DNA of 64,000 bases from Dendrocalamus latiflorus (GCA_017311315.1 CM029620.1:811787-875786); one strand, 5' to 3'. Shown: positions 32,357-45,200, counted from the stretch's first letter. The notes: generated by a model from the letters alone, not told the origin. Numbers and translations: made by a program.

Positions 32357-33619
32357 CTTGGAATTGGTGATCCTCGAGGAATCGAGGAGTAGTTCCATAT
32401 GGTGGCAAACGTAGAATCCACATGTGTTGCCCGGCTGCTGCTGGTGGCACTGCAAAAAATGGAATGTGTTAATTCAAGAGGCATTACTACTAACTGTTGC
32501 ATAGGATTAATTAATGTGTAATAGGGAATACCTTAAAATCTCGAGCATGTGTCAGGCCTTTGGCCCCTTGCATCGAGACACCTCCCATTTCATTGTACAT
32601 CGCGAACGCTCTATGTAATTCGAAAAAGTTAACCTTAGTCGTTCGGAAGGAAAGAAAGAGTACAATATAGGTATGTATGGAGAAAATGTACTTATGTATC
32701 GATTACTTGGCTGACAACTATGAAGTCCATTTTATTCTTACTTAAAGAATCAAGGTAATATACCTTGTTCTATTTTGGTACAATTACTATTAAAATCCAA
32801 TGATAGTTCTGATTGTAGGGCATAAGTACATATTCCTTATTGCGGTAAGCCAGCAGTCCTGCTGCAATGTACCTCTCGATGAAGGATGTATCCTCGTCGA
32901 TGGTATACTTGGCAACCAAGTGTGGGTCCAAGAAGCCAACCAATGATTTGGATGATGTAGCTTTAGTCAGCATGTGTCTATATATATACACACAAAAGCA
33001 ACAAATTATATATGACAATTATCGGTATAACATGAACGGAGACTGTGATTGTACACACTTACAGTGTCCAGCATCGAATGAGTGAGATGTCGAGAGCGTT
33101 GAGCGTGAAAAGATCGAATAAATCCTCAAAGGTGACCACGAAGACACACTCGTGAACACTGTGCTGTAAATGATCCGGCGCGAATTTGACAGTGACACTT
33201 GAGCTCCGTTCTCCCTCTGGCTTATTGGACTGTTCCATATACCACTTGTGCAATTGTTGGCAACTAATTGCTAGGGTTTGGAGGCCCTTTTTCTCGAGCA
33301 ACGGCTGGCCAAGCACGAATTTGCGGGCCAATGGCAGGTACAGGATATCATCATTGGTCTTCTTTACTTTGCCCTTGCTGCCTCGGCTGTAGGTCGATTT
33401 TAAAGGTAGCACCGATGGTGGAAGTTGCACTGGTGGAAGTTGCTGCACCGGGAATAGCGCCCGTGAACATGAAACTAGTGCAGGTAGCTGATCTAGTTCA
33501 GGTTGCCCTTGTGGAGATGGCACTAGTGCACGTAGCTGATCTGGTTCAGGTTGCCCTTGTGGAGATGGCACCAGTGCACATAGCTGATCTGGTTCAGGTT
33601 GCCCTTGTGGAGATGGCAC
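32357..33619 (-). pseudogene. Ulp1-like (C48) cysteine protease domain of CACTA TNPA gene
   Basis: Three minus-strand exons can be traced. The first (33619-33064) starts with three 16-residue repeats (PSPQGQPEPDQL) and ends at a GTAAGT donor after FTLNALDISLIRCWT. The second (32976 to about 32700) follows a TAG acceptor, contains the catalytic His in YHWILIVIVP, a TAG stop at 32770-32772, then the Asp in VYYLDSL. The third (32449-32357) follows a TTTTTTGCAG acceptor and holds the Cys in NTCGFYVC. The His-Asp-Cys triad order fits SUMO-protease-like C48 peptidases, often carried by grass CACTA elements with unclear function. The stop, and no identifiable ending, make it a pseudogene. Confidence 0.75.
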
Positions 33620-33632
33620 TAGTGCACGTAGC
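33487..33632. repeat. 48-bp coding tandem repeat
   Basis: About three copies of a 48-bp unit containing GTTGCCCTTGTGGAGATGGC. In frame it encodes the PSPQGQPEPDQL repeats of the protease gene. Confidence 0.9.
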
Positions 33633-35215
33633 TAATCTTCCACCGATGAAGAAGGCTCCAGGCAGATATCGCTTTTGGGCCACTGGATGAAGGATCCAAT
33701 GGCTTGCCCTAGAGTCATGAGCTCGTCGTTGGTGGGCTTCGGTAGCGGGACAATCTCGAAATTGGCGTGTACACCATCTACTGACACTTTTTCGATGCCT
33801 ATCGCTAAAGCTTGACGGTGCAGCATGACCCCTTGAGCAGACGGATATGCCATGCCCCAACCAGCGCACAAGGCAACGGAGGCATATCTCACTTAGAGTT
33901 TGCACTTCGTAGGCTCCTACATAACGATACAAAATTAGCTACTCTAATTAATAGGCCTATCAATGAAGCAAGCATTCGAGAGATAATAATTATTACCAGT
34001 ATGTCGTCCACAGGAAATCTGGCCTCGCTTTCCGTCGGATTGGATGCGCAACTACTCGGACGGTTGTGTGGGCCAGCTAGCACAGGAGCGGCGGCGGCGG
34101 CCTGCTAATTTTCTGAATGTTTCCGCACCTCATCTCTGACATAATCAGCCAGCTCATCTCTTAGCTCCTCTCTAAGAGATGCCTTGATCTCTTCTCGTAG
34201 CCGTGCCTCACGCTCGGCTTTGGTTCTCTTCCTACGCCGATACATTTCGGAGTCATCTTGGAAACCATGTTTCCAAGGAACGTAAAGCCCAAGGCCTCTC
34301 GTACGACCCGGGTGCTCCTTGTTTCCCAGGGCCGCAGAGAGCATATCATTCTCCCTTGTTCCCTGGAATGATCTTAGGGTAGATTCAAAACTTAGCTCTT
34401 CCTGCAAGAGCACGACATGTCATTTCACTTCGTATGAAGTTGTGGAGTAATTACAAGCTACATAGTTCGATCGATATCTTACCAGGTGCTGGGACACTTG
34501 TTGGTCTGCAGGGTTTCGAAAGGAGACGTCCCTCGATGTTGTTGTAGATGACCTTGCTCTAATCCAATTTCGAGCGCGGTCATCTGGGATATTGGCAAAT
34601 GGCGGGGCGAGATCCTGTAGGGCTGCCAGTTCATCCTCCCTCCTCCACTACAGGATTTTACCCGCATACTCAGCTGTGCCAAGTCTGTGGGGGTGTGTGT
34701 TTTTTTGCTTAGAGGGCCTTGTGCGCCAAACTTGTACTTTTGAAATCTTCGGTCGTTTTCATTGCCTTGAACTCTTCCCATTGTCATTCCATGAATGGGT
34801 ATTTATGAAAGGGCGTTTCGTCCGTCTCCACGTATTTCTTGATAAGCATGCTCTTGAAGTTCTTCCATGCTTTGCATGCCGCAAGCAAGGTTTGTCGTTG
34901 CACGGCGTCTTGGTGTTCTTCTGGGATCTCAAATGATGCCAAAATTTCGGTCAGTAGCTCATGTTTCTGAGTTACAGGCACACTCTTCCATGAATTGAAT
35001 GTAATCTCAATTCGTTCTCGTGCAACTATTCCGACCATTCTTCGGAATGCACTTACTGCTTTGGGAGGAAGGAGAGGGGTCACAAATCTATCGACCTCTG
35101 TGATGGTAAATCGGCCCTTAGGCTTCTTCGATAGCCCTCTTCCTTGGCGTTTTGATTTTGGAGCAGACGCATCCGACGATGATGTTGAAGAATGCGCGGA
35201 TGACATGTTGCTCAA
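33594..35215 (-). pseudogene. CACTA TNPA-type protein (Transposase_24 family)
   Basis: The N-terminal part (35215-34784) starts MSNMSSAHSSTSSS and continues with GRFTITEVDRFVTPLLPPKA, FRRMVGIVARERIEITFNSW and WKNFKSMLIKKYV. After a stop comes WEEFKAMKTTEDFK, then ALGNKEHPGRTRGLGLYVPW and an Arg/Glu-rich coiled coil near 34230-34110. These are the hallmarks of Ptta/En/Spm-type DNA-binding proteins, which bind the subterminal repeats and assist transposition. Frameshifts near 34787 and between 34413 and 33932 and a likely intron separate the pieces. The downstream end joins the C48 protease domain. Confidence 0.78.
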
Positions 35216-35279
35216 TTTGTGGGTCTATTTGGATAAGATAAGAAAGTGCTATACCATAAGATAAGAAAGTGCCATACTA

Positions 35280-35560
35280 TGCGGCTAGAGTACATGCTAA
35301 GATAAGATAAGGATAGGATAATATACATATACATACGCATACGCATATACATATACATATTACAATACAACTCTAGAGTACATGCTAAGATAAGATAAGG
35401 ATAGGATAATGCTTTTTTCATTTGTTTTACAAGATTAAAAGAGACAATGCTAAAGATTAAAAGAGACAATGCTAAGATAAGATAAGAGTACAACTCTAGA
35501 GTACAGCTTTTTTCATTTGTTTTACAAGATTAAAAGAGACAATGCTAAAGATAATGCTAA
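35280..35560. repeat. AT-rich local duplications
   Basis: The block CTAGAGTACATGCTAAGATA and the GATAAGGATAGGATAAT and AGATTAAAAGAGACAATGC motifs recur two or three times. This is noncoding leader of the TNPA gene. Confidence 0.7.
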
Positions 35561-35925
35561 GGAAATTTGTGATGATTGCTAGCAGTTAACATATGAAAGA
35601 ATATATATAAAGGAACATCTATATTCATCACAGATTTATACAATCTAACATTTTTTAATTGCGCACCTTAGGGTTCGGCGGCGTTGTGTAGGCGGTTGCG
35701 ACGGCGGCATTGTGTAGGCGGTGGCGACGGCGGCGTGGGCTCGGGACGACGGCGACGGCATGGGCTTGGGTCGACGGCGACTGCGTGGGCTCATGTCAAT
35801 GGCGACAAGAGGCGAGACGGCGACAGGAGGCGACACGGGCTAGATCTAGACTTCGGGAGAGCGACTAGTAATAACTGCAGTGTACGCGCAAAACCGTAGC
35901 GGGGGTTATATATAAAGGCATAATA

Positions 35926-36163
35926 CAGATGGTTCTAAACTTAGAACTGTCTGTGATATCAATATCACAGACAGTTCTAAGTTGAGAACCGTCTGTGATA
36001 TTTATAATAAATATCACAGACGGTTATAAACAAAGAACCGTCTGTGATAGTTATACTATCACAGACGGTTCTAAACTTAGAACCGTCTGTGATATTTATT
36101 ATCACAGACGGTTATAAACTAAGAACCGTCTGTGATATTGATATCACAGACGGTTACTCACCA
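35926..36163. repeat. Internal copy of CACTA subterminal repeats
   Basis: Inverted ACAGACGGTT units between the two CACTA genes, next to a TATATATAAA at about 35907-35916. It may be a shared promoter region, or the fossil end of a second element. Confidence 0.85.
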
Positions 36164-36433
36164 ACCAGCATTCAATAATACCAACCATCATTCAATAAGA
36201 CAACAGCTGGGTGTATTTCTTTACAACAGCCCAATGAACACAGAGATACATTTGTATGACTAATTCTCAAAATTCACCTATATATCACATATTTTCACAT
36301 ATAAGTAAATGCAAATTCATAAATACATCACACACATGCATTGTTGTATACATAAATGCCAGTTCACATATACATCACATACATGCATTGTTATATACAT
36401 AAATGCAAATGCCCACTTATATGTCACACATTC

Positions 36434-37051
36434 TCATTCCACTTGCTTATTTCCTTTAAAAAATAGCCCTTCATGATGATCAATGCGTACGTAACTAGTT
36501 TCATCACGTTGTTCGTCGTCGACCCTTATGCCATTTCCAAAAGGAGGTAACTCATCAAATTGATTGTATTCTTCCTCGTCCACTACATTCTCTACTCCGA
36601 CAATTCTCCTTTTTCCATGAAGAACTACATGGCGTTTCTTATTTGCCGGGTCAGTTACATAGAAAACTTGAATAACTTGGTTGGCGAGTACGAATGGTTC
36701 GTCTTTATACCCGACACGTTGGGGGTCCACGGTAGTGACACCGTACTTGTCAACCTTCATCTGCGGGAGATGCACCCAACGGCAGTGAAATAAGGGTATC
36801 TTGAAAATCATGTAGTCGAGCTCCCAAATCTCTTCTATGAACCCATAGTATGAGTTTCTCGACCCATCGGTACTGAACGCATCTATGCGGATACCGCTGT
36901 TCTGGTTAGTGCTCTTCACATCCTGAGACTGTGTATAGAATGTGTACCCATTTATGTCATATCCTTGCCATGTCACAACTGTAAATGTTGGCCCTTTTGC
37001 CAACCATGTCAGCATCTCACTTGGCGAGCTCCTAGCAATTTGCTCCTTCAA
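36434..37051 (-). pseudogene. CACTA TNP2 C-terminal DUF4216 domain
   Basis: The minus strand reads AKGPTFTVVTWQGYDINGYT, YYGFIEEIWELDYMIFKIPL, FHCRWV and DEPFVLANQVIQVFYV, the DUF4216 signature found after the transposase core in grass CACTA elements. It is separated by stops from the DUF4218 part upstream. Confidence 0.82.
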
Positions 37052-37080
37052 CCATTAGTTGAACCGACTGTTGTGTTGCC

Positions 37081-38658
37081 TCATGATCCAACATCCGGCT
37101 GCTTCGGATTCTGTTGCCGAAGTACATCATTGTGCTGGTCGACATAAGGAGCCACTTCAGTCATGTGTTGGAAGACCGTGAGATTGGCTTGAGTATACGT
37201 GTCAATATCTGCAGTGATTGCTTTCCTTCCGATAGTTCCGATGCCCTTCAGCCTCCCCTCATGACGAGATTGAGGCACACCTATCGGTTGAGTCTGAGCC
37301 ATATAATCGACACAAAACTCAATGACCTCTTCGCTTGCATAACCTTCGACGATGCTACCCTCCGGCCGAGATCGATTCCGTACGTAGGACTTGAGAATTC
37401 CCATGAACCTCTCAAATGGGTACATGCTACGTAGGAATACGGGCCCGCACATTTTTATCTCCCACATAACGTGAACAATAAGATAGACCATGATATCGAA
37501 AAACGAAGGAGGGAAATACATTTCAAGATGACATAGAGTCATCACCACCTCGTTCTGCAGAGCATCCAGTCCTTCGGGATCGATGACCTTCTGAGCAATT
37601 GTGTTAAAGAAATAACATAGCCTCATGATTGTCTCTCGGACTTTGATCGACAAAATATTTCTAATTGCAATAGGGAGTATCTGTGTCATCAGCACATGAC
37701 AATCACGAGACTTCATGCCATTTAACTTCAAATCTTGCATTGAAACAAGTTTCTTCACGTAGCCAGAGTAACCAGACGGAACTTTAACACCATGCAAGCA
37801 CTGGCACAGTTCTGTTTTCTCAGCCTTGGACAGAGTGTAGCACACAGGGGGAAGGTACGTTCGTCCATTATCTGTTATTGTCGGTGCTAACTCAGTCCTG
37901 TTGTCCATATCAGCCAAGTCAAGCCGTGCGTTGATGCCGTCCCTTATTTTATCATGAATGTTCAGTAAGAGACCAATCAAGCTGTCACATACATTCTTTT
38001 CTACGTGCATGACGTCGATGCAGTGTCGAACATCTAGGTACTCCCAATAAGGTAAATCCCAAAATGTTGATCTCTTCTTCCAGGTGTTCTTCTCATGAGT
38101 CCTCAATTTACGTCACTTTCTGAGGGCAACATCTAAATCCTTAACCATATCATAAACCTCATGTCCCCTTAAATGCCTTGGAGGTGAACCATCTTCCTTC
38201 TCTCCGTCAAATTTTTTGTTCATCTTGCGGTATGGGTGAGCCCTCCAAAGGAACCGGTGGTGACGCATGTAGACAGTTTTGCATGAGTGTTTCAGCCACA
38301 CACTCTCGGTACCATCTAAACAGTGGGTACATGCTTTGGCACCTTTTGTACTCTGGCCCGATAGGTTAGCAAGGGCAGGATAATCATTTATGGTACAGAA
38401 CAATAAGGAGCGCAAAGTGAAGTTCTCTCGTTTGTATGCATCCCAAACTTGAACCCCTTCGTTCCACGGTACTTTTAGATCTTCCACCAACGGTGCTAGG
38501 TACACATCGATATCATTCCCAGGTTGCTTTGGCCCTTGGATAAGTATCGACAGTAAAATATACTTTCGCTTCATACACAACCAAGGAGGAAGGTTATAGA
38601 TGCAAAGAGTCACGGGCCATGTGCTATGTTGGCTGCTCATGCTACTGAAAGGATTCAT
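37081..38658 (-). pseudogene. CACTA TNP2 transposase core and DUF4218
   Basis: The core (38658-38113) contains NPFSSMSSQHSTWPVTL just after an LSTDG motif, NLPPWLCMKRKYILLSILIQ, GPKQPGNDIDVYLAPLVEDL and CTINDYPALANLSGQ. After a TGA at 38113-38115 the same frame resumes with HCIDVMHVEKNVCDSLIGLL, then the DUF4218 part with MYFPPSFFDIMVYLIVH, RSMYPFERFMGILK and GSIVEGYASEEVIEFC. This is the DDE-type enzyme that cuts CACTA ends. Adjacent frames carry the N-terminal parts. Confidence 0.88.
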
Positions 38659-38669
38659 TCCATCTGTAC

Positions 38670-39660
38670 TCAGTCCAACCTTATATTCCTTGGTTCTGCA
38701 CCGAAGTCTGTAAAACTCCTATCGATGTTTCTCCACTGGGCGGAATCATCAAGGTGTCTTAGCACTCCATCCTTCTTGCGCTCCTCCGAGTGCCAACGCA
38801 GCAGTTTTGCCTCCTTTGGATTTGCAAAAAAAACCTTTTCAAACGGGGAATTATAGGAAAATACCATTCCACCTTAGCAGGAGGTCCTTTCTTCGCCTCT
38901 GTTCCCTCGCCGTCATCTGATTGATTGTTACGTTTGTATCAGGATGCGTTGCACACCGGACATACGCTCATGTTTGCATACTCTTTACGGCACAGGATAC
39001 AGTCGTTCGGACATACATGTATTCTTTCTACTTCCATTCCCAATGGACAAAGAATCTTCTTGGCTTTATACGTGGTTTTAGGCAACTCATTTCCCTCCGG
39101 AAGCATGTCCGCTAAAAGACCTAGCAGTGCCGTGAAACTCTTGTCGGACCAACCGTTGCTTGCCTTCAATTTCAACAGTTCAAGCACGGCCGACAACCTC
39201 GTGTACTTTGACCTGCAGCACGTGAACAAAGGTTTCTCCGAATCCTCCATCAAGCCCTGGAATTTAACATACTCTCTCTCATCATAGTTTTCTTCTACAT
39301 CGTGAAGCATCTGATCCAGATTATCATCGTGTAACCTATCCGAATCCGAACCACAATCGACATCATCCGGCAGCATGTCATTCACTTCACCGGCGATGTC
39401 ATCCGATGGCAAATGATCATTGACTTCGCCATGACTGGTCCAACACGTATAACCCTTTTTAAACCCCTCTGAATCAAGTGCGCTTCAATTTTCCCTCGGT
39501 TCTTAAACATGTTTAAATTCTCACAGTCAGTGCATGGATAGTACATATATTCCACCCCCTTATTCAGCATATCCTCCTCGGCAGCTCTTGCAAAAGCAGA
39601 CACGCCATTAATATAATCTTCACTCACACGGCTCGCGGCATACATCCAGCTTCGGTCCTA
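38670..39660 (-). pseudogene. CACTA TNP2 N-terminal part
   Basis: From the right: the transposase-associated domain (DRSWMYAASRVSEDYINGV, EYMYYPCTDCENL, HLIQRG), a one-base shift near 39455, then SDKSFTALLGLLADMLPEGN, KKILCPLGMEVERIHVCPND and CVPCNAS-like zinc-binding residues. A TGA at 38939-38941 sits where CGA (Arg) is expected, then WHSEERKKDGVLRHLDD, DFGAEPRNIRLD. Two frameshifts and one stop make it nonfunctional. Confidence 0.82.
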
Positions 39661-40190
39661 CGTTATGTATGTATATAACAACTTAGTATTAAAAATTAAA
39701 TTATTTAATTATTACTACATATATATACCACATGCATTCAGGCTTTGCTAGATTAATTCATATTAAAAACACAACAACTATTATATAACCAACAATTTTG
39801 CAAACCATCTTCAATAACACTCACAAATTACTTACATCTAAATTGTAATGCAAAGAAAAATAAATTTCATTACTAACCATATCTAGAGCAACCAGGAAAG
39901 TATGAATCTTCAAAGCTCAATCTCTGCCCCCTCCCACCAAATTAATTGGTCTGAAATCGCCTAGTTGCCTCCTGAGCGAAAGAGTGAAGCACCAGCTAGA
40001 TCTGGATCGAAATGAAGACATATGCGGTTCTGAGCAGCGCAATAAATGCCTACCACCATTATCACAGACGGTTTTTAATAAAAAACTGTCTGTGATAATT
40101 GCAGATTATCGCAGACGGTTTTTAACACAAACCGTATGTGATACTAAAGTATCATAGACGGTTCATCGGTAAGAACTTTCTGTGTCATTG
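39661..40190. repeat. CACTA right noncoding end with subterminal repeats
   Basis: An AT-rich leader, then degenerate ACAGACGGTT inverted repeats at 40063-40167. No gene seen. Confidence 0.7.
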
Positions 40191-40876
40191 ATCTGAATCT
40201 TACATACAACCACATGTCCAGTATGAGATGGGCCTGACTAATTAATTTGTGATGTTTTAACTTTAATTCTGCCATTGAGATGAATGCGGGTGTGGTCAGA
40301 ACCATTGCCTCACGTTGGCATAAGAGGGGGCTTTTCCGACTAAGTCAAAGTCTACTCGGTAGCGAAACCTTAGCGGACGGAATTGGGTTAATGTTAAACA
40401 TTGTAAAGGTCTTATTGTGATCTTCTTGGTTAGCACGCCTAAGGGAACATGTTGTTGTGCAGATATTACAAGTTGATCATATCTATAAGTAAAGTTGTGC
40501 AACCCTCTGCAGAGTGTAAAACTATTCAAATAGCTATGTTCCTGGTTATGGACAATGCTAGGTGATTTTACACGAAGTGTAAAAATTCAGTATATGCCTA
40601 TATGGGTCACGGGGATAGTAGTAGCAAGATAGTAGCTAGGGTCATGGGGATCATGAAGATGATGCGAATGATGAATCACTGGTACTCTAAATTGTTGCTT
40701 TCCGTAGATTAACCAGTAGCCACTATTTGATAAGTCTTGCATTATTATATATTGTATTTTGTTACAAACAACTTGTTGAATACTCTATGTACTCACGACT
40801 ATATCCTTTGTTGCTCAGTTGCTGAGGAAAAACTATATCCACCAGAGATATTTGAGGAGGAGTACTTCAACGTCTG
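40191..40876 (+). mobile_element. Plus-strand gypsy LTR, part 3
   Basis: Contains CCCTCTGCAGAGTGTAAAAC, TATTCAAATAGC and GTACTCACGACTATATCC, as in the other gypsy LTRs. It breaks off next to the copia RNase H fragment. No gene seen. Confidence 0.5.
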
Positions 40877-41222
40877 GACTTCTAGAAAATAGTTATCTAT
40901 TGCACTTTTTACTACTGATGCTGAATATGTAGCTGTTGCTTCTTATTGCTCACAATTGCTTTGGATGATAGCTATGCTTAAGGATTTTGGCTTAGGATTG
41001 GATAGTGTTTCCACTTTTCTGTGATGATACTAGTGCTATTAGTATGTTAAAAATCTTGTGCAACATTCAAGAACTAAAAACATTGATATTCGCTATCATT
41101 TTGTTAGAGACCATATGGTCATTGATTCAGATTCCCAAGTTGCTGATATTTTCACAAAATTGCTTGACTCTTCTCATTTTACTCGTTTGTGAAGTGAGTT
41201 GGGTGTGTTGCATCCTATGAGA
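40877..41222 (+). pseudogene. Copia RNase H fragment
   Basis: The plus strand reads TSRK, a stop, SIALFTTDAEYVAVASYCSQ, LLWMIAMLKDFGLGLDSV; after a shift SAISMLK; then after another shift KHIDIRYHFVRDHMVIDSDS, QVADIFTKLLDSSHFTRL, a TGA in place of CGA, and SELGVLHP. This is the C-terminal RNase H end of a copia polyprotein, of the type preceding Sirevirus-like LTRs. Everything upstream is missing at the junction with the gypsy LTR. Confidence 0.85.
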
Positions 41223-42274
41223 TTATTCTAGGGTGGCTTGTTGTTCAAAGATGTTTCAGAAATTTTATTTATTATACTTGTCTAATAATGCATCAAGTTC
41301 ATGTCATTAAAATCAAATGAATAGTAGAGCTTTCTTTATCATATTTACTCATCTACTATATAGTTTTGATCATGACAGGTTGTAATTAGCTTGCTATACT
41401 TGAACTAAACTATGACATGGTGAAATACTTTGAATAGATTGATTATAGGTAGTACTTTGTAATGTTCATCTAAAAGAATTAGCTTAGTTGTAAGTCTTAT
41501 TTTAAATCTTGGCTAAGAGGCTCGTATGTTTGTTATTGCAATCTTTTTTTTGTACACTCAGTCTGCCATGTAATAAAAAATGAAGAGAAAGAGACAATTA
41601 AAAAGATGTATGCTTCAAGTATGCGACCAATTAAAAGAAGTTTGCTATAAACAATCATCATGAAAAGAAATATGCTACAAGCATTCCACATACTTAATAA
41701 TTGAGTGTGTAGCAATAGATTATTATATGTGACGCTAGCTCGTCTAGATTTAAAGTTTGCTTCACTTTTAGGCTTTCTTTTTTTGGTGTAATATCCCATT
41801 GTGCTCTTTATAAATTGGTTTGCTCATTGTTGAGATGCCTGCCATTAATCTAAATTACTTAATCATGCTAAAGACTTGTGTTGATAGTTCTATATGATAT
41901 ATGACTTTATATGATCTAGGTAACTCTACTAAAAAAGATGGCTTGGTTAAATTATCAAATCAATGTTTAGATAATCTACAAAACTTCTGGATATTTACCC
42001 TCATTGCTTCTTCTTAGAAATTTCTCTCTCTCTCTGGAGTTCTTAATAATTACATTGCCAAAGTGGACAGAAAATAGGAGAAATTAGCGAAAAATTAGAG
42101 GAATTTGCTAAAATTGCTTCTCGTGTGTTGAGGGAGAGTTTTTTTGCTGTGGTTTGTCAAATTCCTTCTTTGTAGCTTTGAAACATTCTTTTTTGCAAAT
42201 TTTGCTATTCTTTCGAAACTCAACTCATTCGAGAGATTTTGAGGTGTTGTTAATGTATTCACCAAGGGGAAGAT
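41223..42274 (+). mobile_element. Copia 3' untranslated region and purine tract
   Basis: About 1 kb of AT-rich noncoding sequence between the RNase H end and the LTR, ending in the purine tract ACCAAGGGGAAGA at 42261-42273. No gene seen. Confidence 0.65.
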
Positions 42275-45200
42275 TGTTAGATCATGTGGATAGATTGTGA
42301 ATATAGTGATAACGATTAATTGACATTTGGGTTGTATTAAAATTTGCGTTTGTGAACGATCTAATCAGGTCGACCATGGCAGAACGACCACGACGGGTCG
42401 ACCATGGTAGGTCGACCACGGTAGGTGGATGTAATATCCCAAAAGTCTATCGATTAATAATTGTTTGTTTGGAGAGAGGGACCTTAAAGGAAAGAATGAA
42501 ATAACGAGTTTTTGGGGGGTTTTCTGAATTTTCCGGGCAACCTGGGCCTGGGCCTTGGCCCAAGGGAAAATCCGGCCTAGAGGGGGAGGCGCCAACCCCC
42601 CTCCAACCCTAGCCGCCACTCCCTGCCCCCTTGTGCGCCCCCTCCAACCCTAGCCGCCCCTCCCTGCCCCCTTGTGCGCCCCTCTAGCAGCTCCTCCCCC
42701 TTCCCCTCCCCATTGAAGCCCTTCTACCGGTGGAAAAGATCTTCCTTTGGCTGCCGGTCGAACGGAGGAGGGAGATCAACCGCAACGAGGCAATTGCATC
42801 CGGAGGAAGGGAAGAGGAAGGGAAAAAGGGGAAACGAGAAGAGGAGGAGTCCGTAGGGCGTTCATCGTAATCTACATCGGTTCGTCAAGGGTAATCCCCG
42901 TTGTTCCCCAATTAGATGCATTTTTACTAGTTGTTGCAAGGTCGGTATTCTGAACTGCTATGACAGATTTCGTTGGATGGCTGTTTTGGGTAGTTTCGTG
43001 GGGATTCAGATCTGGACTTCTCCTATAGAGTTGTAGAGGTAGTCGTTATCTTTCCATGAAGTGCTAGAACGCGTCGATCGGACCTTTGTAGCAGAAGTTA
43101 TGATTTTTCTTTTAATACTGTTCTGCAGATTGGGAGATTTCTGTCAAATGTTGGTAGATTGGATTGGGCGATTATAAAACGGGAGAATCAGAGGATCTCC
43201 ATATTATGAAAGTTGTAGATAATTGTCTTAGCTTTCCAGGAAGGTCAATAAATCATGATTCGAACACTCGGGCTGGAAGTTATGTCATTTTTAGTGCTCT
43301 GTCCAGAGAACCCAATGTGAAATTGATGTTTTAGAAAATTGGATGGTGCGGGTAGAATATGGCCGAATCAGGGAGGCTCACCAACTAGGTTTAGTTAGAT
43401 AATTTAATTATCTTTCCATAAAGTCTAAGAACACCCTATTCGGACTCCTGTAACAATAGATATAAATTTTTGAAGTTAACTGTCCACAGAGGGGGGCGGG
43501 ATGACCTGTAGGATTTGGGAATTGGAACCAAGTTAGACGAATTTACTAGTTCGTGATTGTTTTTATTTGGGCAAAGGTCCGTTACTGTTATCTTAGCAAA
43601 TATTATAATTATTATTCAGGTGGAGGTCGGATCCCAGGCGCAGCACCTTCTACATGTCCCTCGTTTTCTCGCGGTTAAGGCAAGTATAATGATGGTTTAA
43701 AAGTGATAGTGTGGAATGTCGATGTTTGATCTATAATATGAATATATGTGTTCATGGTTGTGGTAAGGATGTATTGGTGCTGTTTATGGGTGATTGCAAT
43801 TTACAGTGTTCATGAGTATTTCTGGTGCATGGATAGTGTGAATGCAAGATTTATTTTATTGCGACATTCACGCATAAGCATCATGTTGATCTATTGAAGT
43901 CTTGGTCACGAGATGACTAAGCGCCGAGGTCCCCGTCATGTTGATGACATGACGGGCTGAAGGTCTCCATACTTGTGGAGTATGGGCAATTGGTCCATGT
44001 ATCTGGTGGTACAGGCATAGGTGTGCATCGACGGATGCACACTTTGCATTACCGGTAAAATGCAAAAGAGAAAGAGATAAAGAGATTTTTGATCATCTTG
44101 CATAGCATGGCTTGTTTATATGGTTGATGGATGGATTTGTGAAGTGATGTTCATAAATGTACTTGTTACTATCTATTATATTTGCCGAGTCGTTGGACTC
44201 ACTCTTGCTATTGTTGTGTTTGTTTTAGGTACCTTTTATGTGATCGGCATGCATGGGGAAAAGGACAGATTAGTATTATTGCACTTTGCACGATCTATCC
44301 ACAATGGAAGAGGGGAGAAAATAAAATGCTATTTGCTTGAATTACTTAAGTAGTAGATGATTATTGATTGTCAGATTTAAATTGTAATAAAGGATTAGAA
44401 TTCTTTTATGATGCTTCCGTTCTTTATTTAATTATTATATCTATGAATGCTTTAGTAAACTTAAACCATTTTGCTAGATTTTCTTATATTCTTGATGTTA
44501 TTCATTTCTTCTATTTATGCTTGTTGCAACCTCTGTCTTGAACTACAATACAGGGGAGGTTCTGCTGAATTTTGTATGGCACAGTTAGTTTATCCTTGTT
44601 TTACTTTTAGATTGGTAGCATTCCGGGTCATTGCTTGACTGGGGTGTTACAGTCGATCACGGAAGGTCGACCACGGTGGATCGATAGGTTGACAACAGTG
44701 GATCAACCATGATAGGTCAAGCACAACAAGACGACTGGGATAGTTGGAGCTATAGTGAACCGGTGTGAGCAATAGTGAACCGGTTGTGAGCAACAGTGAA
44801 TCGATCGTAAGCTATGGTCAATAGGTCAGGAAGCTACAGTAATCGGTCTGAGGTTGAAAGCTACAGTAATTGATCAGCAGTCGGTAGTCAGTGGTCTGAG
44901 CTACAATACCTAGTCGGTGGATGTAGCTACAGTGACTGGTTGATGGTCCGTAGTCGTAGGCTTCACGATTGGTTTTCGTAGACTTCACGATCGGTAGTCA
45001 TAGGCTTCATGATTGGTTATCATAGACTTCACGATCGGTAGTCGTAAGCTTCACGATTTGGTTATCATAGACTTCGCGATCGGTAGTCTTAGGCTTCACT
45101 ATTGATTATCGTAGACTTCGCGATCGGTAGTCTTAAGCTTCACTATTGGTTGTCATAAACTTCGCAATCGGTAGTCGTGGGCTTCATGTGCTACAATTGT

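Larger units (their letters stand above)
31415..40190 (-). mobile_element. CACTA (En/Spm-type) transposon, right terminus lost
   Basis: The left end is CACTACTATAGAAAACCG at 31415. Subterminal hairpin repeats with ACAGACGGTT / AACCGTCTGT lie at the left end, in the middle and near the right end. It encodes TNP2 transposase (39645-36434) and a TNPA/Transposase_24 protein with a C-terminal Ulp1-like protease (35215-32357), both on the minus strand. The last subterminal unit ends near 40170 without a TAGTG terminus, so the right end is eroded and no 3-bp target duplication can be tested. Confidence 0.85.
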
